A program made the translations under genes and the position numbers. The notes beneath the pieces are model-generated. The model was not told the origin of the DNA. It made no database searches and saw nothing but the letters and a program-made list of their open reading frames with translations. DNA of 64,000 bases from Dallia pectoralis (taxonomy: Eukaryota; Chordata; Actinopteri; Esociformes; Umbridae). The stretch covers positions 5,795,057-5,859,056 of the forward strand of contig CM055758.1 of assembly GCA_029465975.1 (NCBI GenBank). Reading direction: 5' to 3'. Every line of letters starts with the position of its first letter. Positions within the stretch are counted from its first letter, which is position 1. Below are positions 22,331 to 34,861 of this stretch, piece after piece.

Positions 22331-24282
22331 TTACCCATAACGGGATAATTCACCCTTTTCTATACGCTGGCCTGTTTTTTTTTTGCTCTTTATGTGCTCG
22401 ATCCCACAAATCTTTTTTTAATTGTGTACAATAGTTCTAACATTTTGCCAAGTCATCACATGCCATTGACTAATGCCACCGGAAAATGTTTCTATGTTAT
22501 AAACCACAAGCCAATTTACATGACATAATCGCCAAATTCTCAGTCATGTTTTTGCACAGATTTTTTGTTTTTGCACAGAACTGTCCCATTATTAACTCAC
22601 AGCACAATTTTTAATAAAACTAAATCAAATGTTATTTTCTCTGCTATTAATTAACAACAAGTCTCAGTCCACTAACAGTGAATTCTTACTAACTGCCTTT
22701 AAAGACGCTAACCGCGGATACCGGACTGCCGGTACTGGGCCGGTGTGTGCAGGGGAACAGCTTGTTTATGTACATATAGGTGGGGGAAACAGTGGATAAA
22801 TAATAAACAGGAACAGAGGCAGAATATCAAGTGAGTGTGAAGTGCATGTGCAGCACGGTATACATGTGTGTTCAGGGAATGTATTTAAAAGAGTGTGTGT
22901 GTGTGTGTGTGTGGCGTGGTGGGGGGATCAGATGTGTTCGTATAGTGAACTTGATAGCATAAAATCATGGATGCATAAAAATGAATTTATGGCATAGTGG
23001 ATACATTAGCTTATTGAAATGTTAATCCAGAGAAAAACGACATGCTGCACACAATATAAGCAAACCCTATTATTGCTTTTCTGACAATATAATGTCAAAT
23101 GTTTTTGTGCAATTCACACAAAAAATATATTCTGAGTCACAGAGTTATTAACTGTACAATCAAAACGTTGGTCGGCGAAATCAAGTAGCGTTCGGCGAAA
23201 AAGTACACAATTTAGTTGAGTGATGGAGTTGTAAGAAAAGGTATAAAACGCGCCTGTCGGGGTGGGGTAACGCAGGTGAGTGTGTTTCCAGCGGAGAAGT
23301 GAAAGGCGTGCGTTTTCTTTGACGTATTTCATGTGTAGCTCAGACTGTCACACGCAGAGCAAGCTGGACCTAATCGCTCCCACTGCTTGGCTGAAACCCA
23401 CAGTGACAGGCCATTACTAATGCAGAGCCGCCGCTACCTGCACGCAAGCGCGCACACGCACACATTCAGAGACACACAGAGAAACAGGAGCAGTCGGTCT
23501 GGCCTGAGTGCGGTTGTAAAGCCGTGTTGACAACTTTCTGGTAGCCGATTTTGTGATGTTTTGTCTTGAAAGTCAGCGAGAGCCCATGGGCTGTTCATGC
23601 GTCTCCATCACTGTCGCTGTTGTCCGCTCCGTTTTTACATTGAGTCACCCAGATCACTGGCATGATGTCATGTTAAACGGCTTAGTTGACTAACACAATT
23701 CCTGACATCAGAAATAGGAGGAAATAAATAGTCCCAAAGCCGATTGACACAAAGACACACGAGGCTCCTCCGGATGAGTTCTGGCCAGAACTGCATGGCT
23801 TAAGAAAGGTCTGTACTGGCCTGTGTGTCTACATTTGCTTTTACTTGGGTGTAAGAACTGGTCCTGAAACAGTGCGTGTGTTATTCTCTGGCCATGCCCA
23901 TGTCAGGCTTGTACAGCTATTGTTTGCCACAAGAGAAACGGCCTGTCAGAGGTCTTTTTGCCTAAAAGGGCAAATTCAAACCAACTCTGCCTAATCCATC
24001 AAAAGAAAAGTTAGTTTTCTAATGGAAATGTGTGTGTGTGTGTGTGGGAGGGGGGGTGTATTTAGTTTCACTACATATGAAAAATGATAAGTGAAATCAA
24101 TATCCACCAAATGTCGATTATACAAGTTATTTCTAATTTTTTTTGTTTTTGGGTCGTCATCTTAACAAGCAGCACAAACAATATGAACATACATCTTGAA
24201 ATTCCAAAATAAAGATCATGTTGACTTTAAATCTAGAGTTATAGAGTATAGAGCTAATAGGAGTTGCATGTGTACTGGACAA
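22331..24282. other. Upstream sequence with small GT tracts
   Basis: GT runs at 22893-22912 and 24029-24044. Otherwise AT-rich with no exon, RNA gene or clear transposon. Confidence 0.45.
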
Positions 24283-24440
24283 GAAACTACTGGATAGAAA
24301 ACCACTGTATAGAAACCAGTGTATAGAAAACTACTCCATAGGAAACCCCTGTATAGGAAACCCCTGTACAGAAAACCACTGTATAGAAAACCACTGTATA
24401 GAAAACCACTGTATGGAAAACCACTGCATAGAAAACCACT
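24283..24440. repeat. 15-bp minisatellite, about 10 copies
   Basis: Unit AAAACCACTGTATAG with single-base variants. Fifteen is a multiple of three, so it reads RKPLY repeats on the plus strand and FLYSG repeats on the minus strand; both are artefacts. Confidence 0.85.
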
Positions 24441-25895
24441 GAACGGAATAGTGAAGTGCAATGGGTATTACGAAAAAGTAAAAGAGAGAGCAGGACTCTC
24501 CAAGTCTAATTCCTGGAAGACAACCATCTAGTAAATGTTTTGCTCTAATCCTTATTACCTGGTTAATAAGATTAAACAGATTTGTAACAGCAATATACAA
24601 AACACCCGCAGTGCCTATAGAAGAGTAACTCTCCAGAAATCGGGTTGGAGAGCTCTGGCCTAGCGAGAAGCAGAGTTTCAATCTAGTTCCATCTTCAATC
24701 TGATGAATAGTGTATCCACTGGCTTCCACAGGGATTATCATCCGAAAACAGGATTAGATGAAGAATGACAGCAGGAACATAAATGCTCAGTGACTTTGAA
24801 CAAAGGAATAATCCCACTACAGCGTTTTCTGTTGTTTCGGCGAGTCAGTTGGACTTGTGAGATCAGCACTGTGTTCAGCAGATGGCGACGCACACATCAT
24901 GACACCATGTTGGTGACAGGTATTAGACCAGGACTTAGAGGCACGGGGGAGAAAAGCTCGTTGACACAAGGACAACGAGAAGGAATATGGGAATGGCCTC
25001 GATACACATCCCTGTAGAACTCCCTCTCCTACTCCTCACCGCGGTTGGTGTACACATCTTCCACCATCGCTCAGGTAATTAAAAGTAAAGATAAGTAAAA
25101 ACCGCCACAGCCAATACCCAACTCTCAGGGAGATATTACTTTAGTGGCCCCAAATGGTAGGTCAACTGTCGATGTCCAGCATAGTAGAGCAACTGGCATT
25201 CAATCAAAAAAGAATTCTCCTTGCAACTACGGCAGGCTTTCCCCAAAATGGCAGGCATCGCGAAAGAGCAGGGGAATCAAATCTGAAATCTGGAATATGT
25301 TCAGAGCCAAAATGGCGACCTTGAGTGGCAACATTGTTGGAAATGGCTCCACAGTTCTCCGATTCACAGTTCCCTGTTGCCCTGGTCTTTGATCTGCGCT
25401 CCTAATGAGCGCTCAAAACGGAGGCAGCGATGAGAATGCCAATGTTTCTCACACAGACCTGACTGATTCTGGGAAACGACCTGGGGTACGAGAGAAACAC
25501 ATTACGAGACGCTGGCATTCCCAAAGAACCCGCTTAGAGAATCCTTCGACTAAACCAAGGTCCCTTCTATTGTGACGACACGCAAACACACACGTGCCAG
25601 AAGGAATGCGCTCAAAAGGCTTGTAGTGTGCTGGGAACACACAACAGTGCTATTACATCGCTTTGTAGAAAGACACTGTTCCATGCCCACCACAGGAGGA
25701 ATAGGTGGGCTGGATTTGCAGGAGTTGGATAAAGAGCTAAAGCACCTGGGCCGAGACATTGTCAGGGACGATAATATAGAGTCTGTGTCTAGTGTGGAGC
25801 ACGTTGAATAAATTGATGTAATAAATTGTGTGAATATACACGGTTGATCTTGATAAAAGATTTTTTCACTTCGTGGAATGTGTGTGTGCACAGAT
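24441..25895. other. Upstream sequence, nothing recognised
   Basis: Several modest open frames at 24790-25811 with no recognisable domain. No splice-supported exon. Confidence 0.4.
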
Positions 25896-25975
25896 TGTCG
25901 CCTTGTTAAGGTCAATCTGTGCACACATACAGGTCAATCTGTGTGTGTGCACAGATTGACCTTAACAAGGCGACA
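25896..25975. repeat. Perfect inverted repeat, 32-bp stem, 16-nt loop
   Basis: 25896-25927 (TGTCGCCTTGTTAAGGTCAA onward) is the exact reverse complement of 25944-25975. The spacer itself repeats GGTCAATCTGTG, part of the arm. No flanking target duplication is visible. This may be a foldback from template switching rather than a transposon. Confidence 0.9.
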
Positions 25976-26513
25976 AAAACACATACAATTAGCACGTGGA
26001 CACGTGAGAATATCAGCAGGTGTTGCACTAACAACAAAGTCGAAAGTCATTGGCATGTAATGTAATTATCATTTTCACATGTTAACTGCATCTGTTTTAG
26101 GCACTGAGTACCAAAACACATAAGCAAGGCCTGAACACTACATCAAACCCCAATAAACCCCCTATCTAAAAAAATAAAAGGACCACATATGTTCCCCCCG
26201 TTAAATAGTCCCATTTATCCGTTATCTCAGGTGACTAATGTACAAATAAATTAATTAAAACCCACAGAGCTCAACTTCTCTATAAAAATAGCGGCTGATG
26301 TAAAAGTTACCGGAGGATCTATCTTGTTCACGTGTGACTCATTTAAAGTCCTTTATGACACGCCACCTCAAACCCCCTCAAAGACTGCAGAAGCAGCAGG
26401 ACATGAAAGGGCGTGTCGACAGACAAGCTCCGCGTTGCATGTTAAACCCACTCCTCCGTATTGAAAAAAGCCTTCAACAAAATGTTGCGACCTCAGTAGG
26501 AGTGCAGGAAATA
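25976..26513. other. AT-rich upstream sequence, nothing recognised
   Basis: No gene, RNA or repeat identified by eye. Confidence 0.45.
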
Positions 26514-26638
26514 GTCTGTGTGTGTGTGTGTGTGTGTGTCTGTGTGTGTGTCTGTGTGTGTGTCTGTGTATATGTTTATAAATGTCGATGGCAAATGTAT
26601 GGGTGTGTTGGCGTGTGTGTCTGTGTCTGTGTGTCTGT

Positions 26639-26672
<34 letters not shown>

Positions 26673-27160
26673 CTGTGTGTGTGTGTCTGTGTGTGTGTCT
26701 GTGTGTGTGTCTGTGTGTGTGTCTGTGTCTGTGTGTGTGTCTGTGTGTGTATGTTTATAAATGTCTGATGGCGAATGTATGGGTGTGTTGGTGTGTGTGT
26801 CTGTGTGTGTGTCTGTGTGTCTGTGTGTGTGTCTGTGTGTGTGTGTCTGTGTGTGTGTGCTCTGCCTGGGTCGTCTCCAGGCCCTGCTTGAGCATCATTA
26901 GAGAAATGAGGTGTGCGAGTGTGAATGTTTTGCGTGCATGTGTGTGTGTGTGTATGTTTTGTGTGCGTGCATGTGTGTGTGTGTATGTTTTGTGTGGGTG
27001 CATGTGTGTGTGTGTGTGTGTATGTTTTGTGTGCGTGCATGTGTGTGTGTGTATGTTTTGTGTGCGTGCATGTGTGTGTGTGTGAGTGTATGTTTTGTGT
27101 GCGTGCGTGCATGTGTGTGTGTGTGTGTGTATGTTTTGTGTGCGTGCATGTGTGTGTGAA
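26514..27160. repeat. Large (GT)n complex with duplicated inserts and a 31-bp sub-repeat
   Basis: GT and GTCT runs are interrupted twice by a similar segment beginning TATGTTTATAAATGTC (near 26570 and 26750), so about 180 bp was duplicated. From 26926 a roughly 31-bp unit, GCATGTGTGTGTGTGTATGT plus TTTGTGTGCGT, repeats about seven times. Long frames of CV or TH repeats on both strands are artefacts. Confidence 0.9.
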
Positions 27161-27715
27161 CACTCGCTAATGATGACTAGGTTCTGGCTCTCATACACAT
27201 CCCAGAGCTTGGCTCCGTTAGTTCTTCACACAGCCCGTCTGTCCATCAGTAACGATGTTCTCTCATCAGATGTTCTCGACACTTATTGAATGTTTGGTAT
27301 TTTAATCAGGCAGGGCTCAGAGACAAATGACCTGAGAAACATCATAACGTTGTGCGGATATAAAACCATCAGATGACGAGGCTATAGACCGTTGGTGTGT
27401 TTATGCATTTAAGGGGATTGTGGGATTGGAACTCGGATTGTGTGTGTGTGTGTGTCTGTGTGTGTGTGTGTGTCTGTGTGTGTATGTCTGTGTGTGTGTA
27501 TGTCTGTGTGTGTATGTCTGTGTGTATGTCTGTGTGTGTGTGTGTGCATTTGTATGTAAGCATGTGTGTGATAATACAACGTGCCAGTGATGTCTGGTGT
27601 TATTTCATGGGTTAATAAACGAGACACATCTCTGACCTTGTGCCCGATTGAATCACTGAAAGAGAGATGTACATTTCTGTGCCCATTTTGATGCCACCAT
27701 GTGGTGTATATAAAA
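27161..27715. other. Upstream sequence with a GT/GTCTGT/GTAT complex
   Basis: The simple repeat occupies 27440-27547 with interruptions of GTCT and GTAT. The rest is unique-looking. Confidence 0.7.
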
Positions 27716-28526
27716 TATACCATTCAGAGGTTTTGTTAAAAAACCATAATTTATCATTGCAGACCTTTGGCATTCTGGTTTAGGAGATTTCGTCCCATGC
27801 TCCCTGAAGCACCGCCCAGAAGATAACGGTCAAGTTGCTCCCACAACAGCTCAATATGGTTGAGATCTGGTGACTGCTTCTCCCAAAATAGCCCTGGCAT
27901 GGTTTGGTGTCCCGCTTTGGGTGGTAGGAGGAAATTGGTACTAATCAAGCATTGTCCATAGGGCATGACATGGTAATGTAAAGATCTCTTTTCTTTTTAA
28001 GGATCTCTACCTGCATTTGGTTCCACGGCCCTACGTGTAACGAGATCGTGACAGTCGCTCTGGAGTCAGCTCGGTCTGTTTTTCCAAACTGGACTCTAAT
28101 TAATTTGTCCTCTTGTACCAGTTTGGCACCAGTGTCTCCCACTCGCCTAACTTTCCTCAGAGCAAGAATACCCTGATACACTTAATTTCTGGCCATATTA
28201 GCATGTAAACCCACAATTGCTGATGCTCCAGAACACCAATTTATCTGATGAAGGCCCGTTTTATTGTTTCGTTAATGAGCACGACAATTCTCAGATGTGC
28301 TAAGATAATTGCAAACGGGGTTTCTAATGATCAATTAGCCGTCCTGAATGATGTACTTGGATTACCCAACACAGTGTGTCGATGGTTGCCTCTGTGCCCC
28401 TACGCAGATATTCCATTACAAGTCAGCTGTCCAGCTCCAGTCATCAACGTTAACAAGGTCTACACTGTATTCTTTTAAAAACGTGGACATTGCTTAGCAA
28501 CCGAAAAACCCTTGAACTGTAACGTG
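27716..28526 (-). mobile_element. Tc1/mariner transposon relic, internally deleted, both ends visible
   Basis: The minus strand carries KQSPDLNHIELLWEQLDR, the conserved DDE-domain signature around the third acidic residue, then GASGSMGRNLL and NAKGLQ. Upstream are QEDKLIRVQFG and the 5' non-coding region typical of this salmonid/teleost Tc1 family (GATGCTCCAGAACACCAATT; CTAATGATCAATTAGCC on the plus strand). The outer ends, TATACCATTCAGAGGTTTTG at 27716 and CCCTTGAACTGTAACGTG ending near 28526, look like degenerate inverted repeats of the TACACTACCGTTCAAAAG type. At about 0.8 kb the copy lacks much of the transposase and is dead. Confidence 0.85.
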
Positions 28527-28946
28527 ATGTGATGGCGGTGTGGCCACGCCTACCCGAATGGTCTCCTAATTCAGGGGGGGTCACGAGTGGTGAGATGTTG
28601 TTTCCACATGGGGCGATATTCGTGGTGCACGGGTCTCATTGTTTACGTTTCTGTTCAGCTGTTAGTTGTTATTCATTAGTTGGGCTATAAAGAGTTGCTA
28701 GCAAGTCACCACTTAGCTTAGCATTGTTTCAGTCACGCTATATTACAGGTGAGCGTATTTATCTACTGCTGTTGTTTTAAATGGAATTGTATAAGACGCT
28801 ATATGCGCACTTTTATTCCATTTCACCAGTTAGTAGTTTTGCCGTTTACGGTTTGTTTTGAGTTCGTGTCTTTAATAAACCTGTGTTAAAACGGATTATA
28901 GGGCCCTGCATATGGCTACCAGGACTACACCCAAGACAGTACGTGA
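28527..28946 (+). mobile_element. Possible solo LTR
   Basis: The block starts TGTGATGG and ends GTGACA, with CTATAAAG (TATA-like, about 28684) and TTTAATAAACC (polyadenylation-like, about 28870) in promoter-to-polyA order, and a donor-like ACAG|GTGAGC near 28747. This is the layout of an LTR. I could not find a flanking target-site duplication or a match to a known LTR, so a local promoter or chance remains possible. Confidence 0.25.
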
Positions 28947-29826
28947 CAGGGCGCTTTCGTTCAAGGAAACAACCCTTGTTTACCGGAAATTGGTCGTTAA
29001 TGGCAATGGTTTGCCTATTCTAACATTGTTGGTGATTACCAAATGAGTGAATTTACCTATACGTTTTTCTTTTCTGGTTAAGTTAAGGCATTCATTTGAC
29101 CGGTGACAATTAGACACGTTGTGTGGGATCGATGAAATGAAAGAGCCGCAGAGCACAGGGGTGTTACAGTGCAGCGGTCGGAGCTTGAGGTCTGTTTGTT
29201 GTTTTTTACTACCTCCCATCGCTGACCTAACATCTCCAAGCCACAAGTCTGCTTAATAGTTTGCCCCTAGTGCAGGTGTTGAAGGCATTTCCCATTCCAG
29301 TGGACCTGGGCGAATGCTAAATGAAGCCTTCGATCCTGTGATATCTCCCTGGATTCACAATAGATAAACTTCAGCTGTCTCTCTGTGTGTGTGTGTGTGT
29401 GTGTGTATTAAAGTGCTTCCTGGATCCAGTTGTCTCTTCAAAGACCCGAGCTTCTGTCTGCGATCTTAGCGGTTTCTCTGTCCCTCCATTCATCTGCTCA
29501 AACTGACATCTCTTCTTCTTCACGTTCCAGATTCGTATAGTAACCATACACAGTTTGGTTGTGTTTTACGTATTTCAGCTGCCACGATGCTTGGCAGGGG
29601 TATGAACCCAGACAGGTACTGTATGCATGTCTGTCACGGCACTGGAGGACAGGCGCTGGCAAACAAGCCCTTTTCGAAGAGATGTACGATAGCTGGCAAG
29701 ACTCACCACCAATCACTGTTTTTATCCAGCTGAATCACAGTTTACCACGATTGCAAACGCTCATAAAGTTCTTCATTGAGCAATACACACAACACCATTC
29801 AGATGGAATACCGTTTATCCTACAAA
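28947..29826. other. Upstream sequence with a (GT)n tract
   Basis: A GT run lies at 29383-29406. No gene recognised. Confidence 0.45.
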
Positions 29827-30392
29827 AAACATTTATGCACCTGGTTCTGTCTACTTCCTGTCAATCTGCAGATTATCAAACAGATTTATGCACCTGGTTC
29901 TGTCTACTTCCTGTCAATCTGCAGATTATCAAACAGATTTATGCACCTGGTTCTGTCTACTTCCTGTCAGACTGCAGATTCACAACCACATGTATGCACC
30001 TGGTTCTGTCTACTTCCTGTCAGACTGCAGATTCACAACCACATTTATGCACCTGGTTCTGTCTACTTCCTGTCAGACTGCAGATTCACAACCACATTTA
30101 TGCACCTGGTTCTGTCTACTTCCTGTCAATCTGCAGATTCACAACCACATTTATGCACCTGGTTCTGTCTACTTCCTGTCAGACTGCAGATTCACAACCA
30201 CATGTATGCACCTGGTTCTGTCTACTTCCTGTCAGACTGCAGATTCACAACCACATTTATGCACCTGGTTCTGTCTACTTCCTGTCAGACTACAGATTCA
30301 CCACCACATGTATGCACCTGGTTCTGTCTACTTACTGTCAGACTGCAGATTCACAACCACATTTATGCACCTGGTGCTATCTACTTCCTGTC
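29827..30392. repeat. 53-bp minisatellite, 11 copies
   Basis: Unit includes TTTATGCACCTGGTTCTGTC, TACTTCCTGTCAGACTGCAG and ATTCACAACCACA. The first two copies differ in the last part (ATTATCAAACAGA). Fifty-three is not a multiple of three, so the frame rotates each copy, yet the unit lacks stops in all three plus frames. That produces overlapping open frames of 288, 222 and 208 codons, none of them a credible gene. Confidence 0.92.
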
Positions 30393-31796
30393 AGTCCAGT
30401 TCAGCAGAAGAGAGAAACCATATAATGGATGCAATTGCTGCTAGCAGTGTTGATCTAGTCACTTTAATCAGGGGCTCTGTTCCTGGTGACCTGCTGAAGA
30501 ATATTAACACCTGAACTAGAACAATTTCTCTGGCTGTTCCGAGATAAGCTCATGTACTGCCCTTCCCCCGGTCCCTGGATGCCTGAGGCGATAACAGATT
30601 AGAGCCTAATGTGGACTGATCCACTTTCTCTCAAAAGGTCCAGCCCCGATAAAAACCTACAGACCACTGCAGTAGCACAGGGTGTATGTGTGTGTGTGTT
30701 TGAGAAGGATAGAATAATTAATTTGTGCGTTTGTTTGTGTGTGTGTGTGTGACAATAAGAGAATAAAGGTGTGTGTGTGTTTGTGTTAATTTGTGTGAAA
30801 AAGAGAAAAGGAACATGTGTGTTTACGTGTGCAGAATAATGTTCTGTACAGAATATTACGTTGGACTAGGCGGTTGTATACACGTTAGGTCGTTTATATC
30901 TCTCATTAAAGTCCCTTTTCACCTACCATAGTGTGTTTAGGCATTTGTTTGTGTGGACTAGATGTGCAAGACTGTGTTAGGTGTGTGTGTACTTACGATA
31001 CACATAAACGACGATTGTCCTCTTGCCAGTTTTTTTGTTTATTTTTTATTCTAGATCCTTCCGGAAGATTAATTCCACTCTTCCCATCTCTAAGCTGTCA
31101 ACTCTGGGTTTGGAGTCATTTTTTACAAGCCGCAGTTTCCAAGGACTGGAAACTGATTGAGTTGTGTGGCCTTTTCCTGCACGGGGTAAAGAACAGAATT
31201 AAAATGAAACCAAGTAGAACCGTACCCATGAAAAACACACCCAGGTAAATCAAGGACTTCAGGGAAACAAAAGTTGATGAACAAATACATTTAGATTGAG
31301 GCAAGGAGCCAGACTGGCTGTATGTACCCTTATGTGAGACCAGAGTCTGGATCTGGATGTAGGACCGTCTATTCATTTATTGACTGATCCTTCATCAGTG
31401 TCCTTCCCTTGGACTTATAGGAGTAAGCAGCTTGAGTCCAGAAGGGCTGAAACACTTCCGTTTTTTTGTTACTAACTGCTAGGTTGTCACTGAAGGCAAA
31501 CATGAATACCAGTTGTGTGTTTATGGGTTCTCCAGGACCTGAGTTTACCATCTGAGGTAAAATAATGACTAATGAAGAATCCCAATGAAGTGCTTGTGTC
31601 TCAGTATGTGACATGTTAAACGACATCACTCGACATCAGCTCTTAATTTAACCCGGTTTACCCGACCCTGACAATCTACTGGCTAATGACTATTGATTGA
31701 CCTGTGCATTGACCAGTGAATGACCAATAATGACATCCCTATGGTGCAGTACATTCTGTCTAATTGCAATATTAACCAATGGGATGGGATCTGAAT
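30393..31796. other. Upstream sequence; one splice-like segment near 31044-31190
   Basis: At 31021-31044 a very good acceptor-like tract (T-rich ending TTCTAG) precedes an open stretch ending at ACGGGGTAAAG. The encoded peptide (DPSGRLIPLFPSLSCQLW...) is unfamiliar. GT-rich patches occur at 30680-30780. Confidence 0.3.
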
Positions 31797-32225
31797 GTCA
31801 CGGGTGTAGGTTGGACGGATGGATGAAGACCAGTCAGGACCACGGAGAGCGTTCGTTAAATAGATTTAATGACGGGGACAACCCCTTGAATAGTGTGTAG
31901 CGACAAAGCGCGTTCAAAGCGACAAACAGGTGCGACGCAGCGCCCTTAATAATAGAATGACTCCGCACTGGATGGGGGCGTATAATAACCACGACCTCCC
32001 AAAGAGCGTCCTGGTGTACAAGACACGTAACATATCAACAATACCACACAAAGACAACCCGACACACAGGGAGCTTAAATAGTCCTCTAATGAGATAATG
32101 GACACCAGGTGTAGTGATGACGAGACTGAACCAGGTGTGCAGGGGGAGGAGATAACGATGGCGGCTCAGAAAGACGGAGAGGACGACCGCCGAAGCCTGC
32201 CCGCAGGGGGCGGCACACTGGCTTC
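31797..32225. mobile_element. Possible dispersed non-autonomous repeat, unclassified
   Basis: Begins near TGTCACGGGTGTAGG and contains GGAGCTTAAATAGTCCTCTA and GACACCAGGTGTAGTGATGA. This arrangement recalls an abundant salmonid dispersed repeat (TTAAATAGGG...GTCCAGGTGTG). It is CpG-rich, consistent with a fairly recent insertion. No inverted ends or target duplication identified. Confidence 0.35.
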
Positions 32226-32374
32226 TGAGGGAGTTCTCACACTGAACTAACCTTTCATCAGGTTCTTCAGACTGTAGCAAAACACCTGAGCTGGAGGGGA
32301 CTGGTTGCTAGGTGATCAATAAAGAACAAAAATATTCACAGTGGAAATCTCAGAGTCCAAGGCTTTGGACTGCA

Positions 32375-32712
32375 CTTCTGCACTTCTGCACTTCTGCACT
32401 TCTGCACTTCTGCACTTTCTCATGAACCTCTCCTTCCTCGTACTCACCTCAACCCTTCGTCATCCCTCCCCACCTATCCACCGCCTCTTAGCAGTGGCCT
32501 ACTCCTCCCTCTCCTCACCCCTCCCACTCTATCCCTCCTTCTCCTCACCTCTGTCTATCCCTCCTCCCTCTCTTCACCTGCACCTCCCTCTCCTCCCTCT
32601 CCTCCCTCTTCCCCCTCTCTTCACCTGCACCTCCCTCTCCTCCCTCTCCTCCCTCTCCCCCTCTCTTCACCTGCACCTCCCTCCCTCTTCTCTCCCCCCT
32701 CTCTCTCCCCAC
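32375..32712. repeat. 9-bp repeat and polypyrimidine region
   Basis: CTGCACTTCTGCACTTCTG repeats (9-bp unit, about five copies) fill 32371-32417. 32500-32712 is a CT-rich tract of CTCCTCCCT units containing about three copies of CTCTTCACCTGCACCTCCCT, roughly 45-50 bp apart. Confidence 0.85.
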
Positions 32713-34861
32713 AAACTCCATGGTGCTCCGACTCAAATGTATTAACAAGCACAATATTTCTGCCCTGGACAGGAAATCACTGAACACAAGTCAGGGGGGC
32801 CCAGGATCGATGGGAATCCCATCATTGACCCCACACGTCCCCACACGCCCCCCCACACGCCCCCCCACATGTCCCCCCACCACCTCTCTACAGAACCACT
32901 GCAGCACTTTTAACAGTCATGCCAGGTGGACCCTGTCCCAAACCTGCTCTCATATTTGTTGATAAATCTGATCAGGCTATTCTTTGGCTTTGTCATAATG
33001 TTAGGATTTAATGTGCAACACACTCTCACTCATTAGTTGAGCCCTCACCCTGATACAAACTGTAACCTCAAATGATAATTTCTTATGCCTAAACTTAACC
33101 CAGCATTAACACATAACCCTAAACCGAATCAGGAATGTCTTAACATAAAAGTATACCCAATTCTAGCACTACGCCCCCAATAAAGCCTTCACGTTCCCTA
33201 AATATGAGCCAGATATTGCATTTTCCTCAGTGCCGACCTGCCAAAAAACAGATTTCTCAGGTTTTACAGGGGGCCTCACATAGACTCGGCTCATTCATAA
33301 CCACACACTACTGCCTCACATCACGGGCCCGCGGACTCCTAACCTCCAATCTCTCTCGGGTTGAACCCGGTTAGAGTATCGACGTCTGCCTCGTCTCCAC
33401 ACCCTCTCATCTAACACCCTGCGGAGCGGAGCACACACCAAGAGCCCGGCGCGCATCACATCAATGGCAGCCCTTCTTTCTTCAGCCGGAGCGCCACAGG
33501 GCGTATCCAAGGTTAACTTCATACATTACAGACATCCAGAGAGGGAAGCGGAGACAGCCAGAGAAGAGGCAGAGTAAGAGACAGAACGGAGACAGCCAGA
33601 CAGCCAGAGAGGGTTTGGATGAGACGGCGGATCAAATTAATATACAGTACAGAACCGTGGGTATGTGTGTGGGGGGGAGGTGGATGTGAAGGGGTTGAGT
33701 GTGTTTCTGAGAAAAAAACACCACAGTGAGAGTTCGGGTTTTATTCAGGAAGCCAGTGCGGGCGGTTTGGGGGAGGGCTTCTGGGTCGAGGAACATGAGG
33801 AATCGACTACGACGAAGAGCAGACGTGAAGTCATCAGGGAATTTCACAATGACGGACAGGACGCTGACAAAATTGACGATGACATCACCATTTCGCACGC
33901 GTTCATCATTCCGTTTGTTCGACGACCCCGTCGGGCGTATTCGCCGGCGCTTCGCGCGAAGACGTCCCGCAGAAAACCGTTAAATCCGGTCTCCAATCCG
34001 GAGGATCTCATCTCGGTGGGGAAGTGACGAAGAGGTGAAAACGTCTCCCGCTGGCCGGACATCAAAATCTGAGTGAAATATGAGGGTTACGATGAGAGCC
34101 CAATTAGGCAGAGTTAGTGTGGATATCAAGAGGACGGTGGAAATAAACGTGTTGCTGTCGCCGTCTCCCTCTGCCATCTGTTGAGTTATTCACAGAAATA
34201 ACAGCACAAAGGGCCTCGTTCCTCCAGATCCCGGTTTCATCTAGAATGGCTGTGGGTTTTGGGTTACGCAACCGAAACAAGCCCCTGGTTATCGCACCGC
34301 ATGCGGCATTTAAGGCATTTTAAAGAAATGCAAATAAAAGTGGGTCAACGAGGCTTCCTGTGCGTGTCGTTTTTTTCTCTCTCACCTGTTTTCCTTTTCC
34401 TTACCAGCAGCGCGCTTTCTGGAGTGTGACAAATGGATCCAGCAGGCCCGGGAACCACAGCTCAGTGAGCAGTCCAACAATGCCATATTACGATATTAAT
34501 ATTTAAGGTCTAATGTTTTTCTTCTGACTGCCGTTCAGACAGACGGCGGAAAAAGCGATGTTAGCGCCGCGGAGCAGCGGTTTCCTCTGACATCAGAGCG
34601 ACCTGTCTGGAATAGGTGACGTTATGGAAACAAACGCGTACTTTGTGTACTTGTGTGCAGATTTTCACTTACCTTCGCTTCCGTTTTTACGAAACCGCAA
34701 CACACGGACCTGTGCAACACTGGAAATGGAGTGATAGTAGAAGAGTAATAACCGCTTGTAAACATTGTTAAAGTTATAATGGGAAAACTACGGTTGAATA
34801 AGGTAACGATAACATGTTATAAATAATGGTAAGACAATGGTTCAATAACAGGAATTCATGG
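32713..34861. other. Upstream sequence with a CpG-rich block at about 33300-34150
   Basis: The block has many CpGs (for example GGGCGTATTCGCCGGCGCTT at 33933) and overlapping open frames on both strands with no recognisable domain. It could be a distal promoter or a young repeat. Short CCCCCCACACG repeats lie at 32840-32880. Confidence 0.4.

Noticed and set aside
29559..30425. 288-codon frame as a repeat protein
   Set aside because: Consists of the 53-bp array read in rotating frames; no splice or domain support.
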